DNA of 25,567 nt, from the NCBI GenBank assembly GCA_038213195.1, contig JBBQTN010000056.1, forward strand, positions 1 through 25,567, in the 5' to 3' direction. The stretch is from JAODBQ01 sp038213195 (GTDB taxonomy: Bacteria > Actinomycetota > Acidimicrobiia > Acidimicrobiales > Ilumatobacteraceae). The translations under genes were made by a program, and so were the position numbers. This document shows positions 1 to 8,348 of the stretch, one piece after another. The stretch's first letter is position 1; each line of letters starts with the position of its first letter. The notes under the pieces were generated by a model. The model did not search any database. It was not told where the DNA came from and saw only the letters and a list, made by a program, of their open reading frames with translations.

Positions 1-107
1 GGGATCCGCTGTTGGACCGGCTGAGCGACACCATCGCCGGCAAGCCGTCGCTGCCGGAACCGGTGGAGATCGCCGCACCCGACGCCTCGCGCCACGAGGC
101 CGGATGA
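1..107 (+). CDS. C-terminal end of an unidentified protein (partial)
   Basis: An open frame enters from the left edge in the frame beginning at base 3 and ends with TGA at 105-107, giving 34 residues. It is rich in Pro, Ala and Glu (it contains AGKPSLPEPVEIAAP), like a flexible tail. The stop lies 16 bases before the antiporter ATG on the same strand, so the two genes may be cotranscribed. The tail is not diagnostic of any family. Confidence 0.5.
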   Translation, partial: DPLLDRLSDTIAGKPSLPEPVEIAAPDASRHEAG

Positions 108-123
108 GGCCGGTCGACCCTCG

Positions 124-1326
124 ATGACCCACACCACACTGTCGTCCCTCGTGATCATCCTTGCGGTGGTGGCGGCGGCGCCGATCCTCTCCGACCTCGC
201 CAAGCGCTGGGTGAGCGTGCCGAGCGTCGTGGTCGAGATCACGTTCGGGGTGCTCATCGCCCCCGCGTTCGGCTGGGCGCACCTCGACGACGTGATCGCG
301 TTCCTCGCCAACCTCGGCCTGGCCACGCTGATGTTCCTTGCCGGATTGGAGATCGACCTGCCGCGGGTCAAGGGCCACCCCCTGCAACGCGCCGTCATCG
401 GTTGGGGGCTGTCGCTGGCCCTCGGTCTCGCAGCCGGCGTCGCCCTCGCCCCGGCCGACGGGGCGCGCTCGAGCCTGATCGTCGGCCTGGCGATCACCAC
501 CACCGCGCTGGGCACGCTCCTCCCGATCTTGCGCGATCGCGGCGAGCTGAACAACGCCTTCGGCACCCACGTCCTCGCCGGCGCAGCGGTCGGGGAGCTC
601 GGTCCGATCATCGCGGTGTCGCTGTTCCTGGGCAGCGACCAGCCAGCGCGTACCGTCGTCGTGCTCGCCGCGTTCGTGGTCGTGGTGCTGGCGACCGCTT
701 GGTACGCGACGCGCGCCCGCAACGAGCGGCTGGCGCGGCTGATCGAGACGACGCTGAGCACGAGCGGCCAGCTCGCCGTGCGGCTCGTCGTGCTGTTCCT
801 CGCGTTCATGGTCTGGGTCGCGGCGCGGCTCGGCCTCGACATCCTGCTCGGTGCGTTCGCCGCGGGGATGGTCTTCCGGCTGTTCTCCTCCGGATCGAGC
901 GAGCGCGAGGCCGAACTGGTCGAGGCCAAGCTGCAGGCCCTCGGCTTCGGCTTCCTCGTCCCGCTGTTCTTCGTGGTCAGTGGGATGCAGTTCGATCTGC
1001 ACGCGATCACCGGCAACCCGACCCTGCTCGCCGTCGCCGCCGGCTTCCTGGTGTTGTTCCTCGCGATCCGCGGCGTACCACCTGCACTGCTCCAGCGCGG
1101 TCTACCCGTCCGGGATCGAGTGGCGCTCGCGTTCTACCTCGCCACAGAACTGCCGCTCGTCGTCGTGATCACGACGATCGGCGTCACGACAGGCCGGTTG
1201 AACTCCGGCAAGGCGGCAGCGCTCGTCACGGCCGCGTTACTGTCGGTGCTCATCTACCCGATGGTCGCCGCGCGTCTCAGGCGCACCTCTCCCGCGGTGT
1301 CGCCCGCGCCTGCTGTCGACGGGTGA
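124..1326 (+). CDS. Kef-type cation:proton antiporter (CPA2 family)
   Basis: A 400-residue integral membrane protein with about a dozen hydrophobic segments, matching the Na+/H+ exchanger (CPA2/Kef) fold. It would exchange K+ or Na+ for protons across the cytoplasmic membrane. Visible family marks are FLAGLEIDL (71-79), the TM4-like TTTALGTLLPILRDRG (125-140), and FGFLVPLFFVVSGMQFDL (275-292). At the TM5 position, where CPA2 members usually carry Asp or Gln-Asp, this protein has AAVGELGP with Glu158. It ends after the transmembrane domain with a Pro/Ala tail, so there is no RCK/TrkA-N regulatory domain as in KefB/C. The ATG follows the upstream stop by 16 bases without a clear Shine-Dalgarno, suggesting translational coupling. 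The ion is not predictable. Confidence 0.85.
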   Translation: MTHTTLSSLVIILAVVAAAPILSDLAKRWVSVPSVVVEITFGVLIAPAFGWAHLDDVIAFLANLGLATLMFLAGLEIDLPRVKGHPLQRAVIGWGLSLALGLAAGVALAPADGARSSLIVGLAITTTALGTLLPILRDRGELNNAFGTHVLAGAAVGELGPIIAVSLFLGSDQPARTVVVLAAFVVVVLATAWYATRARNERLARLIETTLSTSGQLAVRLVVLFLAFMVWVAARLGLDILLGAFAAGMVFRLFSSGSSEREAELVEAKLQALGFGFLVPLFFVVSGMQFDLHAITGNPTLLAVAAGFLVLFLAIRGVPPALLQRGLPVRDRVALAFYLATELPLVVVITTIGVTTGRLNSGKAAALVTAALLSVLIYPMVAARLRRTSPAVSPAPAVDG

Positions 1327-1461
1327 TCTACCACGGGCCGCACGATCTGCGATCGTCCGGCGATCCCCAGCTCGTACCCGTTCGGGCGGTTCCTCCCGTC
1401 ACCGCGTCGTCACCGCGCGGTGGCAGGTTCACGCTCGCGTCGGCGTGGGCAGTGCGGCCCC

Positions 1462-3312
1462 GTGGCTGAGACGGCGGACCGGTGGGGTGTCGCCGCCTCG
1501 TGGGAGGACGCGCAGGGCGCACTGCACCGCGTCCCGCGCTCGACGATCACGCGGCTGCGCGAGTTGATCGGCGAGGCGGATGCGGATGAGCGGGTCCTCG
1601 TCGTGCGTCGCGGCCAGCAGCTCTCCGCCTTGACGGGACGCCTGCACCTCGAGGACGGCGGGGTCATCGACGTCGACGGTGCGATCGGCGCGGACGTCCC
1701 GCTCGGGTACCACGTGCTCGACGCAGGTGCCACAGAGCGTCGTGTCATCGTCACCCCGCCGAGCTGTCGCGCTGTCGTCGAGCGGGCGTGGGGGTGGGCG
1801 GTCCAGCTGTACGCGGCGCGCTCGGCGTCGAGCTGGGGCATCGGTGACCTCGGTGACCTCGCAGAGATCGGTCGCCGTTCGGCGGAGCCGCTCGGCGCCG
1901 GGTTCCTGCTCGTCAACCCGTTGCACGCCGCGTTCCCCGGTGCAGGTCAGCAGCCGAGCCCCTACTCCCCCAGCACCCGCCGGTTCCTCAACCCGCTGTT
2001 CGTGCGCGTCGCAGACGTGCCCGGCGCAGCGTCGATCGGGGGTGACCTCGCCGCACTCGCCGCTCGTGGCGAAGCGCTGAACGCCTCGCGGCTGATCGAC
2101 CGCGACGCCGCGCTGGCGACCAAGTCGGACGCGCTGCAGCGGATCTGGGACGGCGGCGGGCCGCGCCGCGATCCGGCTTTCGAGCGGTGGCGCACGGATC
2201 GCGGCGCCGCGCTGCACGACTTCGGGACGTGGACGACGATCGCCGAGCAGCACGGGTCACGATGGCGTGCGTGGCCCGCCGGGATGCGCCGGCCCGACGG
2301 ACCGGCGGTGCGCCGCTTCGCCGATCAGCACGCCGACCGGATCATGTTCCACTCCTGGTTGCAGTGGTTGCTCGACGTGCAGCTGACGGCGGCGGCGGCT
2401 GAGATCGGGGTCATCAGCGACCTCCCGATCGGCTTCGACCCCGATGGTTTCGACGCATGGGCGTGGCAGGACCAGCTGGCCCTCGACGTCTCGGTCGGCG
2501 CGCCACCCGACGAGTTCAACACACAGGGACAGGACTGGGGCCTGCCCCCGTTCGTGCCGTGGAAGCTCGCGGCTGCCGGCTACCAACCATTCGTCGACAC
2601 GCTGCGTGCGGTGCTCCGTCCACCCGTGCACGGCCGCCTCAACGGCCTCCGGATCGATCATGTGATGGGCTTGTTCCGGCTGTGGTGGATCCCACCCGGC
2701 TGCACTCCCGACCAAGGTGGCTACGTGCGCGGGATGGCCGACGCACTGCTCGGGATCCTCGCCCTCGAGAGCCAGCGGAGCGGGGCGATCGTGATCGGCG
2801 AGGACCTCGGCACCGTCGAAGCCGGCGTGCCGGAACGTCTCGCTGAGCACGAGATCCTCTCCTATCGTGTGGTGTGGTTCGAGCAGGACACGCCGCACGC
2901 GTGGCCGGTCGGGTCGCTCGGCAGCGTCTCCACCCACGACCTGCCGACGGTCGCCGGGCTCTGGTCGGGCGACGACCTGCGCGAGCAGGAGGAGCTCGGC
3001 CTGCGTCCCAACGTCGCCGGCACCAACGAGATCCGCACCCGTCTGCGGGCCTCGACCGGGTTGGACGACGACGCAGAGGTCCACGACGTGATCGTCGCCA
3101 CCCACCGGCTGCTCGCCACGGCGCCGAGCGCGTTGCTCACCGCGACCCTCGAGGATGCCGGCGGTGAACCGCGACGCCCGAACGTGCCCGGCGCCGGCGC
3201 CGATCGGCCGAATTGGTGCATCGCCCTGCCGACGACGATCGATGAGCTGCTCGCCTCCGAGCGGGCGATCACCATCGCCGAGACGATGCGAGCCGCGACA
3301 CGCACCGCGTGA
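1462..3312 (+). CDS. malQ: 4-alpha-glucanotransferase (amylomaltase, GH77)
   Basis: Cytoplasmic disproportionating enzyme that transfers glucan chains between maltodextrins, feeding maltose and glycogen metabolism. The GH77 fold is clear: WGWAVQLYAARSASSWGIGD opens the barrel, and the catalytic residues sit in LRIDHVMGL (nucleophile Asp, codon 2656), VIGEDLGTV (acid/base Glu, codon 2800) and VSTHDLPTV (Asp, codon 2938). I chose GTG 1462 (616 residues) because the family's N-terminal helix begins at TADRWGVAASW. An in-frame GTG at 1420 would add 14 Arg-rich residues. Neither start has a good Shine-Dalgarno. The protein is somewhat shorter than the roughly 700-residue MalQ of E. coli or M. tuberculosis, with no visible loss of catalytic parts. 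A trehalose-synthase-like gene lies 2.3 kb away, fitting an alpha-glucan neighbourhood. Confidence 0.9.
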   Translation: MAETADRWGVAASWEDAQGALHRVPRSTITRLRELIGEADADERVLVVRRGQQLSALTGRLHLEDGGVIDVDGAIGADVPLGYHVLDAGATERRVIVTPPSCRAVVERAWGWAVQLYAARSASSWGIGDLGDLAEIGRRSAEPLGAGFLLVNPLHAAFPGAGQQPSPYSPSTRRFLNPLFVRVADVPGAASIGGDLAALAARGEALNASRLIDRDAALATKSDALQRIWDGGGPRRDPAFERWRTDRGAALHDFGTWTTIAEQHGSRWRAWPAGMRRPDGPAVRRFADQHADRIMFHSWLQWLLDVQLTAAAAEIGVISDLPIGFDPDGFDAWAWQDQLALDVSVGAPPDEFNTQGQDWGLPPFVPWKLAAAGYQPFVDTLRAVLRPPVHGRLNGLRIDHVMGLFRLWWIPPGCTPDQGGYVRGMADALLGILALESQRSGAIVIGEDLGTVEAGVPERLAEHEILSYRVVWFEQDTPHAWPVGSLGSVSTHDLPTVAGLWSGDDLREQEELGLRPNVAGTNEIRTRLRASTGLDDDAEVHDVIVATHRLLATAPSALLTATLEDAGGEPRRPNVPGAGADRPNWCIALPTTIDELLASERAITIAETMRAATRTA

Positions 3313-3358
3313 ACGCCGGCGGACGCCGGCGGACGCCGGGATGTGAACGCCGGCGGAC
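3311..3358 (+). repeat. Short GCCGGCGGAC direct repeats after malQ
   Basis: The 10-mer GCCGGCGGAC occurs at 3315-3324 and 3325-3334, a partial third copy follows at 3335, and a full copy recurs at 3349-3358. The 14-mer GAACGCCGGCGGAC appears at 3311 and 3345. The array begins on the malQ stop codon and occupies the first third of the 160-base malQ-katE gap. No function can be assigned. Confidence 0.7.
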
Positions 3359-3472
3359 CCCGGAGCTCGTGATGTCGGCGTTCCGATCGGGTGGTCCGTG
3401 TCTGCCGCTGCGGGTTGGTGGGCACGGGCGGTCGACGCGCCGAGACGCGGCGCGACGATCGATTGGAGTTCA

Positions 3473-5584
3473 ATGTTCGATGAGGCGATGACGCGAGAGG
3501 CTGTGACCTACGGCGATGTCGAGGTCGAGCGCGGGGCCGGCGGCGAGACCCACCAGGTCGTCGAGCCCGGCGGGCAGACGCTGACGACGCAACAGGGCGC
3601 TCCCGTCGCCGACGACCAGAACACCTTGCGCGTCGGCGACCGCGGCCCGGCCGCGCTCGAGGACTTCCACTTCCGCGAGAAGATTTTCCACTTCGACCAC
3701 GAACGGATCCCCGAGCGCGTCGTCCACGCCCGCGGCTACGGCGCCCACGGGTTCTTCGAGAACTACGAGTCGCTCGCCGACATCACCCGCGCCGATCTGT
3801 TCCAGCGCCCAGGTGAACGCACGGAGGCGTTCGTCCGCTTCTCGACCGTCGCCGGGAGCAAGGGTTCGTCAGATCTCGCCCGCGACGTGCGCGGCTTCGC
3901 AGTCAAGCTGTACACGCAGCAGGGCAACTGGGACATCGTCGGCAACAACATCCCCGTGTTCTTCATCCAGGACGCGATCAAGTTCCCCGATATCATCCAC
4001 GCCGTCAAGCCGGCGCCGGACCGCGAGTTCCCGCAGGCCCAGTCGGCGCACGACAACTTCTGGGATTTCATCTCGTTGATGCCCGAGTCGATGCACATGA
4101 TCATGTGGGTGATGTCCGACAGGGCGATCCCCAGGTCGTTCCGCTTCATGGAGGGGTTCGGGGTCCACACGTTCCGGTTCGTGAACGAGGCCGGGACGTC
4201 GACCTACGTCAAGTTCCATTGGAAGCCGAAGGCGGGCCTGCAGTCGGTGATGTGGAACGAGGCCGTCAAGATCAACGGCGCCGATCCCGATTTCCACCGC
4301 CGCGACCTGTGGGACGCGATCCAGTCCGGTGACTTCCCCGAATGGGAGCTCGGCGTGCAGACCTTCGACGACGACTTCGCCGACGCGTTCGACTTCGATG
4401 TGCTCGACGCCACCAAGCTGATCCCCGAGGAGGTCCTGCCGATCAGGCCCGTCGGGCGGCTGGTGCTCGATCGCGTCGTCGACAACTTCTTCGCCGAGAC
4501 CGAGCAGGTCGCGTTCTGCACGCAGAACGTCGTGCCCGGCATCGACTTCACCAACGACCCGCTGCTCCAGGGTCGCAACTTCTCGTACCTCGACACGCAG
4601 CTGAAGCGCCTCGGCAGCCCGAACTTCACCTACCTACCGGTCAACGCACCGCGCTGCCCGTTCGCGACCTTCCAGCGCGACGGTCACATGACGGTGGACG
4701 TCCCCACCGGACGCGCTGCGTACGAACCCAATTCGTGGAACGGAGCGGGTGGTCCGCGCGAGAACCCGGCAGCCGGGTTCACCTCGTTCGAGACCGCCGA
4801 GACCGGTGGCAAGCGGCGGATCAGGCCGTCGAGCTTCGCCGACCACTACAGCCAGGCCAGGCAGTTCTTCCTCAGCCAGCAGCCGATCGAGCAGCAACAC
4901 ATCGTCAATGCCCTCGTGTTCGAGCTGAGCAAGGTCGAACGCCTCGACATCCGCGAGCGGCTCGTCGCCCACCTGCGCAACATCGACGAGGGCCTCGCCG
5001 GTCTGGTCGCCGATGGGCTCGGCCTGCTCGAGATGCCTTCGGCCGCGCCGGCCGCTGCGACACCGATCGACCTGCCGCCCTCGCCGGCGTTGAGCATCCT
5101 CGCCAACGGTCCTGCCTCGTTCGCCGGACGCAAGATCGGTCTGCTCGTCACCGACGGCACGGAAGCCGAGCTGCTCGCCGCGATCCAGGCAGCGGCGACG
5201 CAGGAGGGGGCGCTGACCGAGATCGTCGCTCCGAAGATCGGCGGTGTCGTGCTCGACGACGGCACACGGCGCGCCGCGAAGCAGAAGATCGACGGTGGAC
5301 CGTCGGTCCTGTACGACGCGGTGTGCGTGATCCCTTCCAAGGAAGGTGCTGCGCTCCTGGCCAACGACGCGACGGCGAAGGACTTCGTCACGGACGCCTT
5401 CGCCCACTGCAAGTTCATCGGCCACAGCGCGTCGGCCGCGTCGTTGCTCGAAGCTGCAGGCGTTGCCGCGATGATCGATGCCGGCTTCGTCGTGCTCGCC
5501 GAGCCGGCGGACGCCACCGGCTTCATCGCCACCTGCCGTCAGCTGCGCTACTGGGATCGTGAGCCGCGCGTCGACCAGACCTGA
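3473..5584 (+). CDS. katE: Large-subunit catalase, HPII type (clade 2)
   Basis: Haem catalase that dismutates hydrogen peroxide in the cytoplasm, 703 residues from ATG 3473. That start has GGAG four bases upstream and begins the normal HPII-like leader; an in-frame GTG at 3398 is less convincing. The catalytic His is in RVVHARGYGAHG (His85), the distal Asn in VGNNIPVFF (158/159), and the haem-ligand Tyr in GRNFSYLDTQ (Tyr372). From about 545 to 700 is the extra DJ-1/PfpI-like domain that defines large-subunit catalases (GRKIGLLVTDG). At the position of E. coli HPII His392, whose side chain is crosslinked to the haem Tyr, this protein has Cys349 (AFCTQNVVPG), so that crosslink should be absent. 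The stop lies 6 bases from the convergent GH13 gene stop. Confidence 0.95.
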   Translation: MFDEAMTREAVTYGDVEVERGAGGETHQVVEPGGQTLTTQQGAPVADDQNTLRVGDRGPAALEDFHFREKIFHFDHERIPERVVHARGYGAHGFFENYESLADITRADLFQRPGERTEAFVRFSTVAGSKGSSDLARDVRGFAVKLYTQQGNWDIVGNNIPVFFIQDAIKFPDIIHAVKPAPDREFPQAQSAHDNFWDFISLMPESMHMIMWVMSDRAIPRSFRFMEGFGVHTFRFVNEAGTSTYVKFHWKPKAGLQSVMWNEAVKINGADPDFHRRDLWDAIQSGDFPEWELGVQTFDDDFADAFDFDVLDATKLIPEEVLPIRPVGRLVLDRVVDNFFAETEQVAFCTQNVVPGIDFTNDPLLQGRNFSYLDTQLKRLGSPNFTYLPVNAPRCPFATFQRDGHMTVDVPTGRAAYEPNSWNGAGGPRENPAAGFTSFETAETGGKRRIRPSSFADHYSQARQFFLSQQPIEQQHIVNALVFELSKVERLDIRERLVAHLRNIDEGLAGLVADGLGLLEMPSAAPAAATPIDLPPSPALSILANGPASFAGRKIGLLVTDGTEAELLAAIQAAATQEGALTEIVAPKIGGVVLDDGTRRAAKQKIDGGPSVLYDAVCVIPSKEGAALLANDATAKDFVTDAFAHCKFIGHSASAASLLEAAGVAAMIDAGFVVLAEPADATGFIATCRQLRYWDREPRVDQT

Positions 5585-5590
5585 CCTCGC

Positions 5591-7276
5591 TCAGCGGGCC
5601 GCCGGACGGTGCGCACGCTGGTTGACAGACCCGGCGCGGCCGCCGATGGCGCGACGCAGACGGATCCACCGGTAGCCGTACGGTCCGACCTCGATCCTGT
5701 CGAGATCGGCACCGATCGGCGGGTAGTCGTGATCCGAATAGACCTCGATCGGGACGTCGTGCACGACGTGCCGATCGAGGTCCACCGTGAACGCCTGCTC
5801 CGAGAGGTTGGTGACGGCGAGCATCGTCCCGCTGGGCGCGTCGCGGATCAGTGCGAGCACCGCGCGGTGACCGGTGTCGAGGTACGAGCATCCTCCAGCC
5901 CCGAACTCCGGGCACTCGCGCAGCGTCAGCAGCGTGCGCTGGAACCAGGTCAGCAACGAGGCCGGATCGCGTTGCTGATCGTCGACGTTGACCGTCTCGT
6001 AGCCGAACTCGCCACCCGAGATCACCGGGCGACGCAGGTCGCGCCGGCGACGGACCGTCGAGAACCCACCGTTGCGGGTGTTGCTCCACTGCATCGGCGT
6101 GCGCAGCGCGTTGCGCTCGGGAAGCTTGAGGTCGTCACCCATCCCGATCTCGTCGCCGTAGCGGATCACGGGCGTCCCGGGCAGGCTGAACTGCAACGCG
6201 TAGGCCATCTCGATCCGGCGGCGGTCGTTGCCGAGCATCGGCGCCAGCCGGCGACGGATGCCGCGACCGTAGATGCGCATGTTCGGTTCTGGTGCGAACG
6301 CGGCGAAGACCTCGTCGTGCTCGTGGCCGACGAGCCGCCCGAGATCGACCTCGTCGTGGTTGCGCAGGAAGGTCGCCCACTGGCAGGTGTCCGGGATCGC
6401 CGGCGTCTCGGCGAGGGCCTGCAGGATCGGCCCGACCTCGTGGCGGGCGAGGGCGAGGAAGGTGCGCTGGTTGAGGATGAAGTTGAACAGCATCGCCAGC
6501 CGGTCGCCGTCGCCGAAGTAGTCCGACAGCCGGTCGGGGTCGACGTTCGCCTCGGCGAGCATCACCGCGTCGCCGCGCCGCCAGGAGAGCTGCTCGTGGA
6601 AGTCGCGTAGCCAGGAGAACTCCTGGCGGGAGTCCGGTTCGCCCGGGACGGTGATCTCGATCACGAACGGCGCAGCGTCGAGCCGGAACCCGGCGACGCC
6701 GAGTTGCAGCCAGAACCCGATGATCTTCTCGATCTCCTGGCGCACCCGCGGGTTGGTCATGTTCAGGTCCGGCTGGAAGTCGAAGAAGCGGTGGTAGTAC
6801 CACGCCTTCGCCTGCTCGTCGTACGACCACGTCGAGTCCTGGTAGCCGGGGAAGACGACGCCCTGGTGCAGGTCCGCCGGTTCCTCCTTCGACCAGATGT
6901 ACCAGTCCCGGTACGGCGATCGCGGATCGCTGCGCGCCGCTTGGAACCAGGGGTGCTCGTCTGACGTGTGGTTGACGACCAGATCGATCATCACCCGCAT
7001 GCCGCGGTTGTCGGCCTGGTGGATCAGCTCGACGAAGTCGCCGAGCGTGCCGAGCCGCGGGTGGACGGCGTAGAAGTCGGTGACGTCGTAGCCGTCGTCG
7101 CGGTTCGGGCTGGGATGGATCGGGTTGAGCCAGATGCAGGTGACGCCGAGCCTGGCGAGGTGGTCGAGACGATCGATCAGGCCGGCGAAGTCGCCCACGC
7201 CGTCACCGTTGGAGTCCTGGAACGTGTCGACGTCGAGGCAGTAGATCACAGCTTGGCGGAACCAGCGCTCGGGCAT
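5591..7276 (-). CDS. treS: GH13 alpha-glucosyltransferase, trehalose-synthase-like
   Basis: A 561-residue GH13 enzyme of the TreS type, which interconverts maltose and trehalose by intramolecular transglucosylation. The catalytic triad is visible: nucleophile Asp200 in GVAGFRLDAAPF, acid/base Glu242 in VMLAEANVDPD, and Asp308 in FLRNHDEVDL. Other conserved blocks are DSNGDGVGDF, WLNPIHPSP and LVVNHTSDEHPWF. The C-terminal region (ALIRDAPSGTMLAVTNLSEQ) is the usual beta-sandwich. I chose ATG 7276 because family homology begins at PERWFRQAVIYCLDVDTF; the open frame upstream is low-complexity. No fused maltokinase domain is present and no pep2 or glgE gene is in the window. A hydrolase (alpha-amylase or alpha-glucosidase) activity cannot be excluded from sequence. 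Confidence 0.8.
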   Translation of the reverse strand: MPERWFRQAVIYCLDVDTFQDSNGDGVGDFAGLIDRLDHLARLGVTCIWLNPIHPSPNRDDGYDVTDFYAVHPRLGTLGDFVELIHQADNRGMRVMIDLVVNHTSDEHPWFQAARSDPRSPYRDWYIWSKEEPADLHQGVVFPGYQDSTWSYDEQAKAWYYHRFFDFQPDLNMTNPRVRQEIEKIIGFWLQLGVAGFRLDAAPFVIEITVPGEPDSRQEFSWLRDFHEQLSWRRGDAVMLAEANVDPDRLSDYFGDGDRLAMLFNFILNQRTFLALARHEVGPILQALAETPAIPDTCQWATFLRNHDEVDLGRLVGHEHDEVFAAFAPEPNMRIYGRGIRRRLAPMLGNDRRRIEMAYALQFSLPGTPVIRYGDEIGMGDDLKLPERNALRTPMQWSNTRNGGFSTVRRRRDLRRPVISGGEFGYETVNVDDQQRDPASLLTWFQRTLLTLRECPEFGAGGCSYLDTGHRAVLALIRDAPSGTMLAVTNLSEQAFTVDLDRHVVHDVPIEVYSDHDYPPIGADLDRIEVGPYGYRWIRLRRAIGGRAGSVNQRAHRPAAR

Positions 7277-7361
7277 GCCCCGGCCGGTACCCGCCCCGCG
7301 CAGCCGGGAACCCTGGCGCCGAGCGCACCGTCCCGGCCCCACCGGGCGGTGATGCGGATGC

Positions 7362-8288
7362 TCAGTGGTGGTGCGTGGCGTGGACGGATCGGTCGGTCAG
7401 CGGCCGGTGGCTGACGTTGAGCGGCTGCTCGTCGTCGTCGAGACACGTCTCGCACTCCAGCTCCAGCGTCGCATGGCCGATGTCGAAGCGTTCGGCGAGC
7501 ATCTTCTTCACCTCCGTGCCGACGACCTGCGCCTCCTCGAGGCTGGGATGCCCGGCGACGACGATGTGCGCCGACAGGGCGTGCAGCTCCGACGAGAGGC
7601 TCCAGACGTGCACGTCGTGGACCTCCTCGACCGCCGGCAACGACTGCAGCGCGCCGGTCAGCCCGGCGATGTCGACGCCCGCAGGCGTCGCCTCCATCAG
7701 CACCGCTGTCGTCTGGACGAGCAGCCGCACGGCGCGGTAGGCGATGATCGCCCCGATCACCAGCGAGATCAGCGGGTCGAGCCAGTAGTGGCTGTCGGTC
7801 ACGGCGATGACCACGCCGGCGACCACGACGCCGGCCGATGCCGCAGCGTCACCGGCCATGTGCAGCATCGCCGAGCGCATGTTCAGGTCGTCGCCGTGGC
7901 CGGTCAGCAGCAGCGTCGACGCTCCGTTGACGAGCAACGCCACCGCGGCGACGACGACCACGATCAGCCCGTCGACGGGGCGCGGGTGCAGCAGCCGGCG
8001 GATCGCCTCGAAGCTGATCAGCCCCGTCGCGACGAGGATCGCCGCGGCGTTGGCCTGGGCCACCAGCACCCCGGAGCGGTGGTAGCCGAAGGACTGCTTC
8101 TCCGTCGGCGAGCGGCGCACGAGGCGAACCGCCATCAACGACAGGCCGACGGCCGCGACGTCGGTGAGGTTGTGACCGGCGTCGGAGAGCAGGCCGAGCG
8201 AGTGCGCGGACAGGCCGAAGACGACCTGGACCACGACGATCGCGAGGTTGAGGCCCAGCGCGATCACGAGCTTGCGGTCACGACCCAT
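7362..8288 (-). CDS. Cation diffusion facilitator (CzcD/ZitB-like zinc exporter)
   Basis: A 308-residue inner-membrane antiporter expected to export Zn2+, Co2+ or Cd2+ for protons. Six hydrophobic segments are visible. The metal site shows the two HxxxD motifs typical of zinc-type CDF proteins: His39/Asp43 in SDAGHNLTD and His143/Asp147 in LHMAGDAAAS. The cytoplasmic ferredoxin-like domain includes VHDVHVWSLSSELHALSAH, and the protein ends with a metal-binding-looking HATHHH tail and a CETC pair. Three consecutive possible starts exist (GTG 8294, ATG 8291, ATG 8288). I chose ATG 8288 because a TAATGT -10 box lies exactly 7 bases upstream, the leaderless arrangement. The GH13 gene follows 85 bases downstream on the same strand without obvious functional connection. 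Confidence 0.9.
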   Translation of the reverse strand: MGRDRKLVIALGLNLAIVVVQVVFGLSAHSLGLLSDAGHNLTDVAAVGLSLMAVRLVRRSPTEKQSFGYHRSGVLVAQANAAAILVATGLISFEAIRRLLHPRPVDGLIVVVVAAVALLVNGASTLLLTGHGDDLNMRSAMLHMAGDAAASAGVVVAGVVIAVTDSHYWLDPLISLVIGAIIAYRAVRLLVQTTAVLMEATPAGVDIAGLTGALQSLPAVEEVHDVHVWSLSSELHALSAHIVVAGHPSLEEAQVVGTEVKKMLAERFDIGHATLELECETCLDDDEQPLNVSHRPLTDRSVHATHHH

Positions 8289-8295
8289 CATCACG

Positions 8296-8301
8296 ACATT
8301 A
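8296..8301 (-). promoter_or_regulatory. Putative leaderless -10 box of the CDF gene
   Basis: On the minus strand the hexamer TAATGT (TANNNT) is separated from ATG 8288 by 7 bases, so transcription would begin at the start codon. No -35 is recognisable; the expected position falls within the hairpin that ends the upstream gene. Confidence 0.45.
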
Positions 8302-8302
8302 C

Positions 8303-8344
8303 CGACCCGGGCGGCGCCGCTCGTCCGGCGCCGCCGTCGGGTCG
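8303..8344 (-). terminator. Strong hairpin, probable terminator of the BVMO-esterase gene
   Basis: A perfect 10-bp stem (GGCGGCGCCG at 8310-8319 with CGGCGCCGCC at 8326-8335) closes a 6-base loop. It is extended by a further 7 bp (CGACCCG at 8303-8309 with CGGGTCG at 8338-8344) with a two-base bulge. It starts 4 bases past the stop codon at 8349 on the minus strand. There is no U-tract, as is common in GC-rich actinobacteria. Confidence 0.6.
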
Positions 8345-8348
8345 TCGA

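Noticed and set aside
1342..1356. ACGATC/GATCGT inverted repeat after the antiporter gene
   Set aside because: Six base pairs with a 3-base loop, and GATC-containing palindromes are common throughout this sequence.
3398..3472. GTG 3398 as the katE start
   Set aside because: It adds 25 residues without family similarity, whereas ATG 3473 has GGAG upstream.
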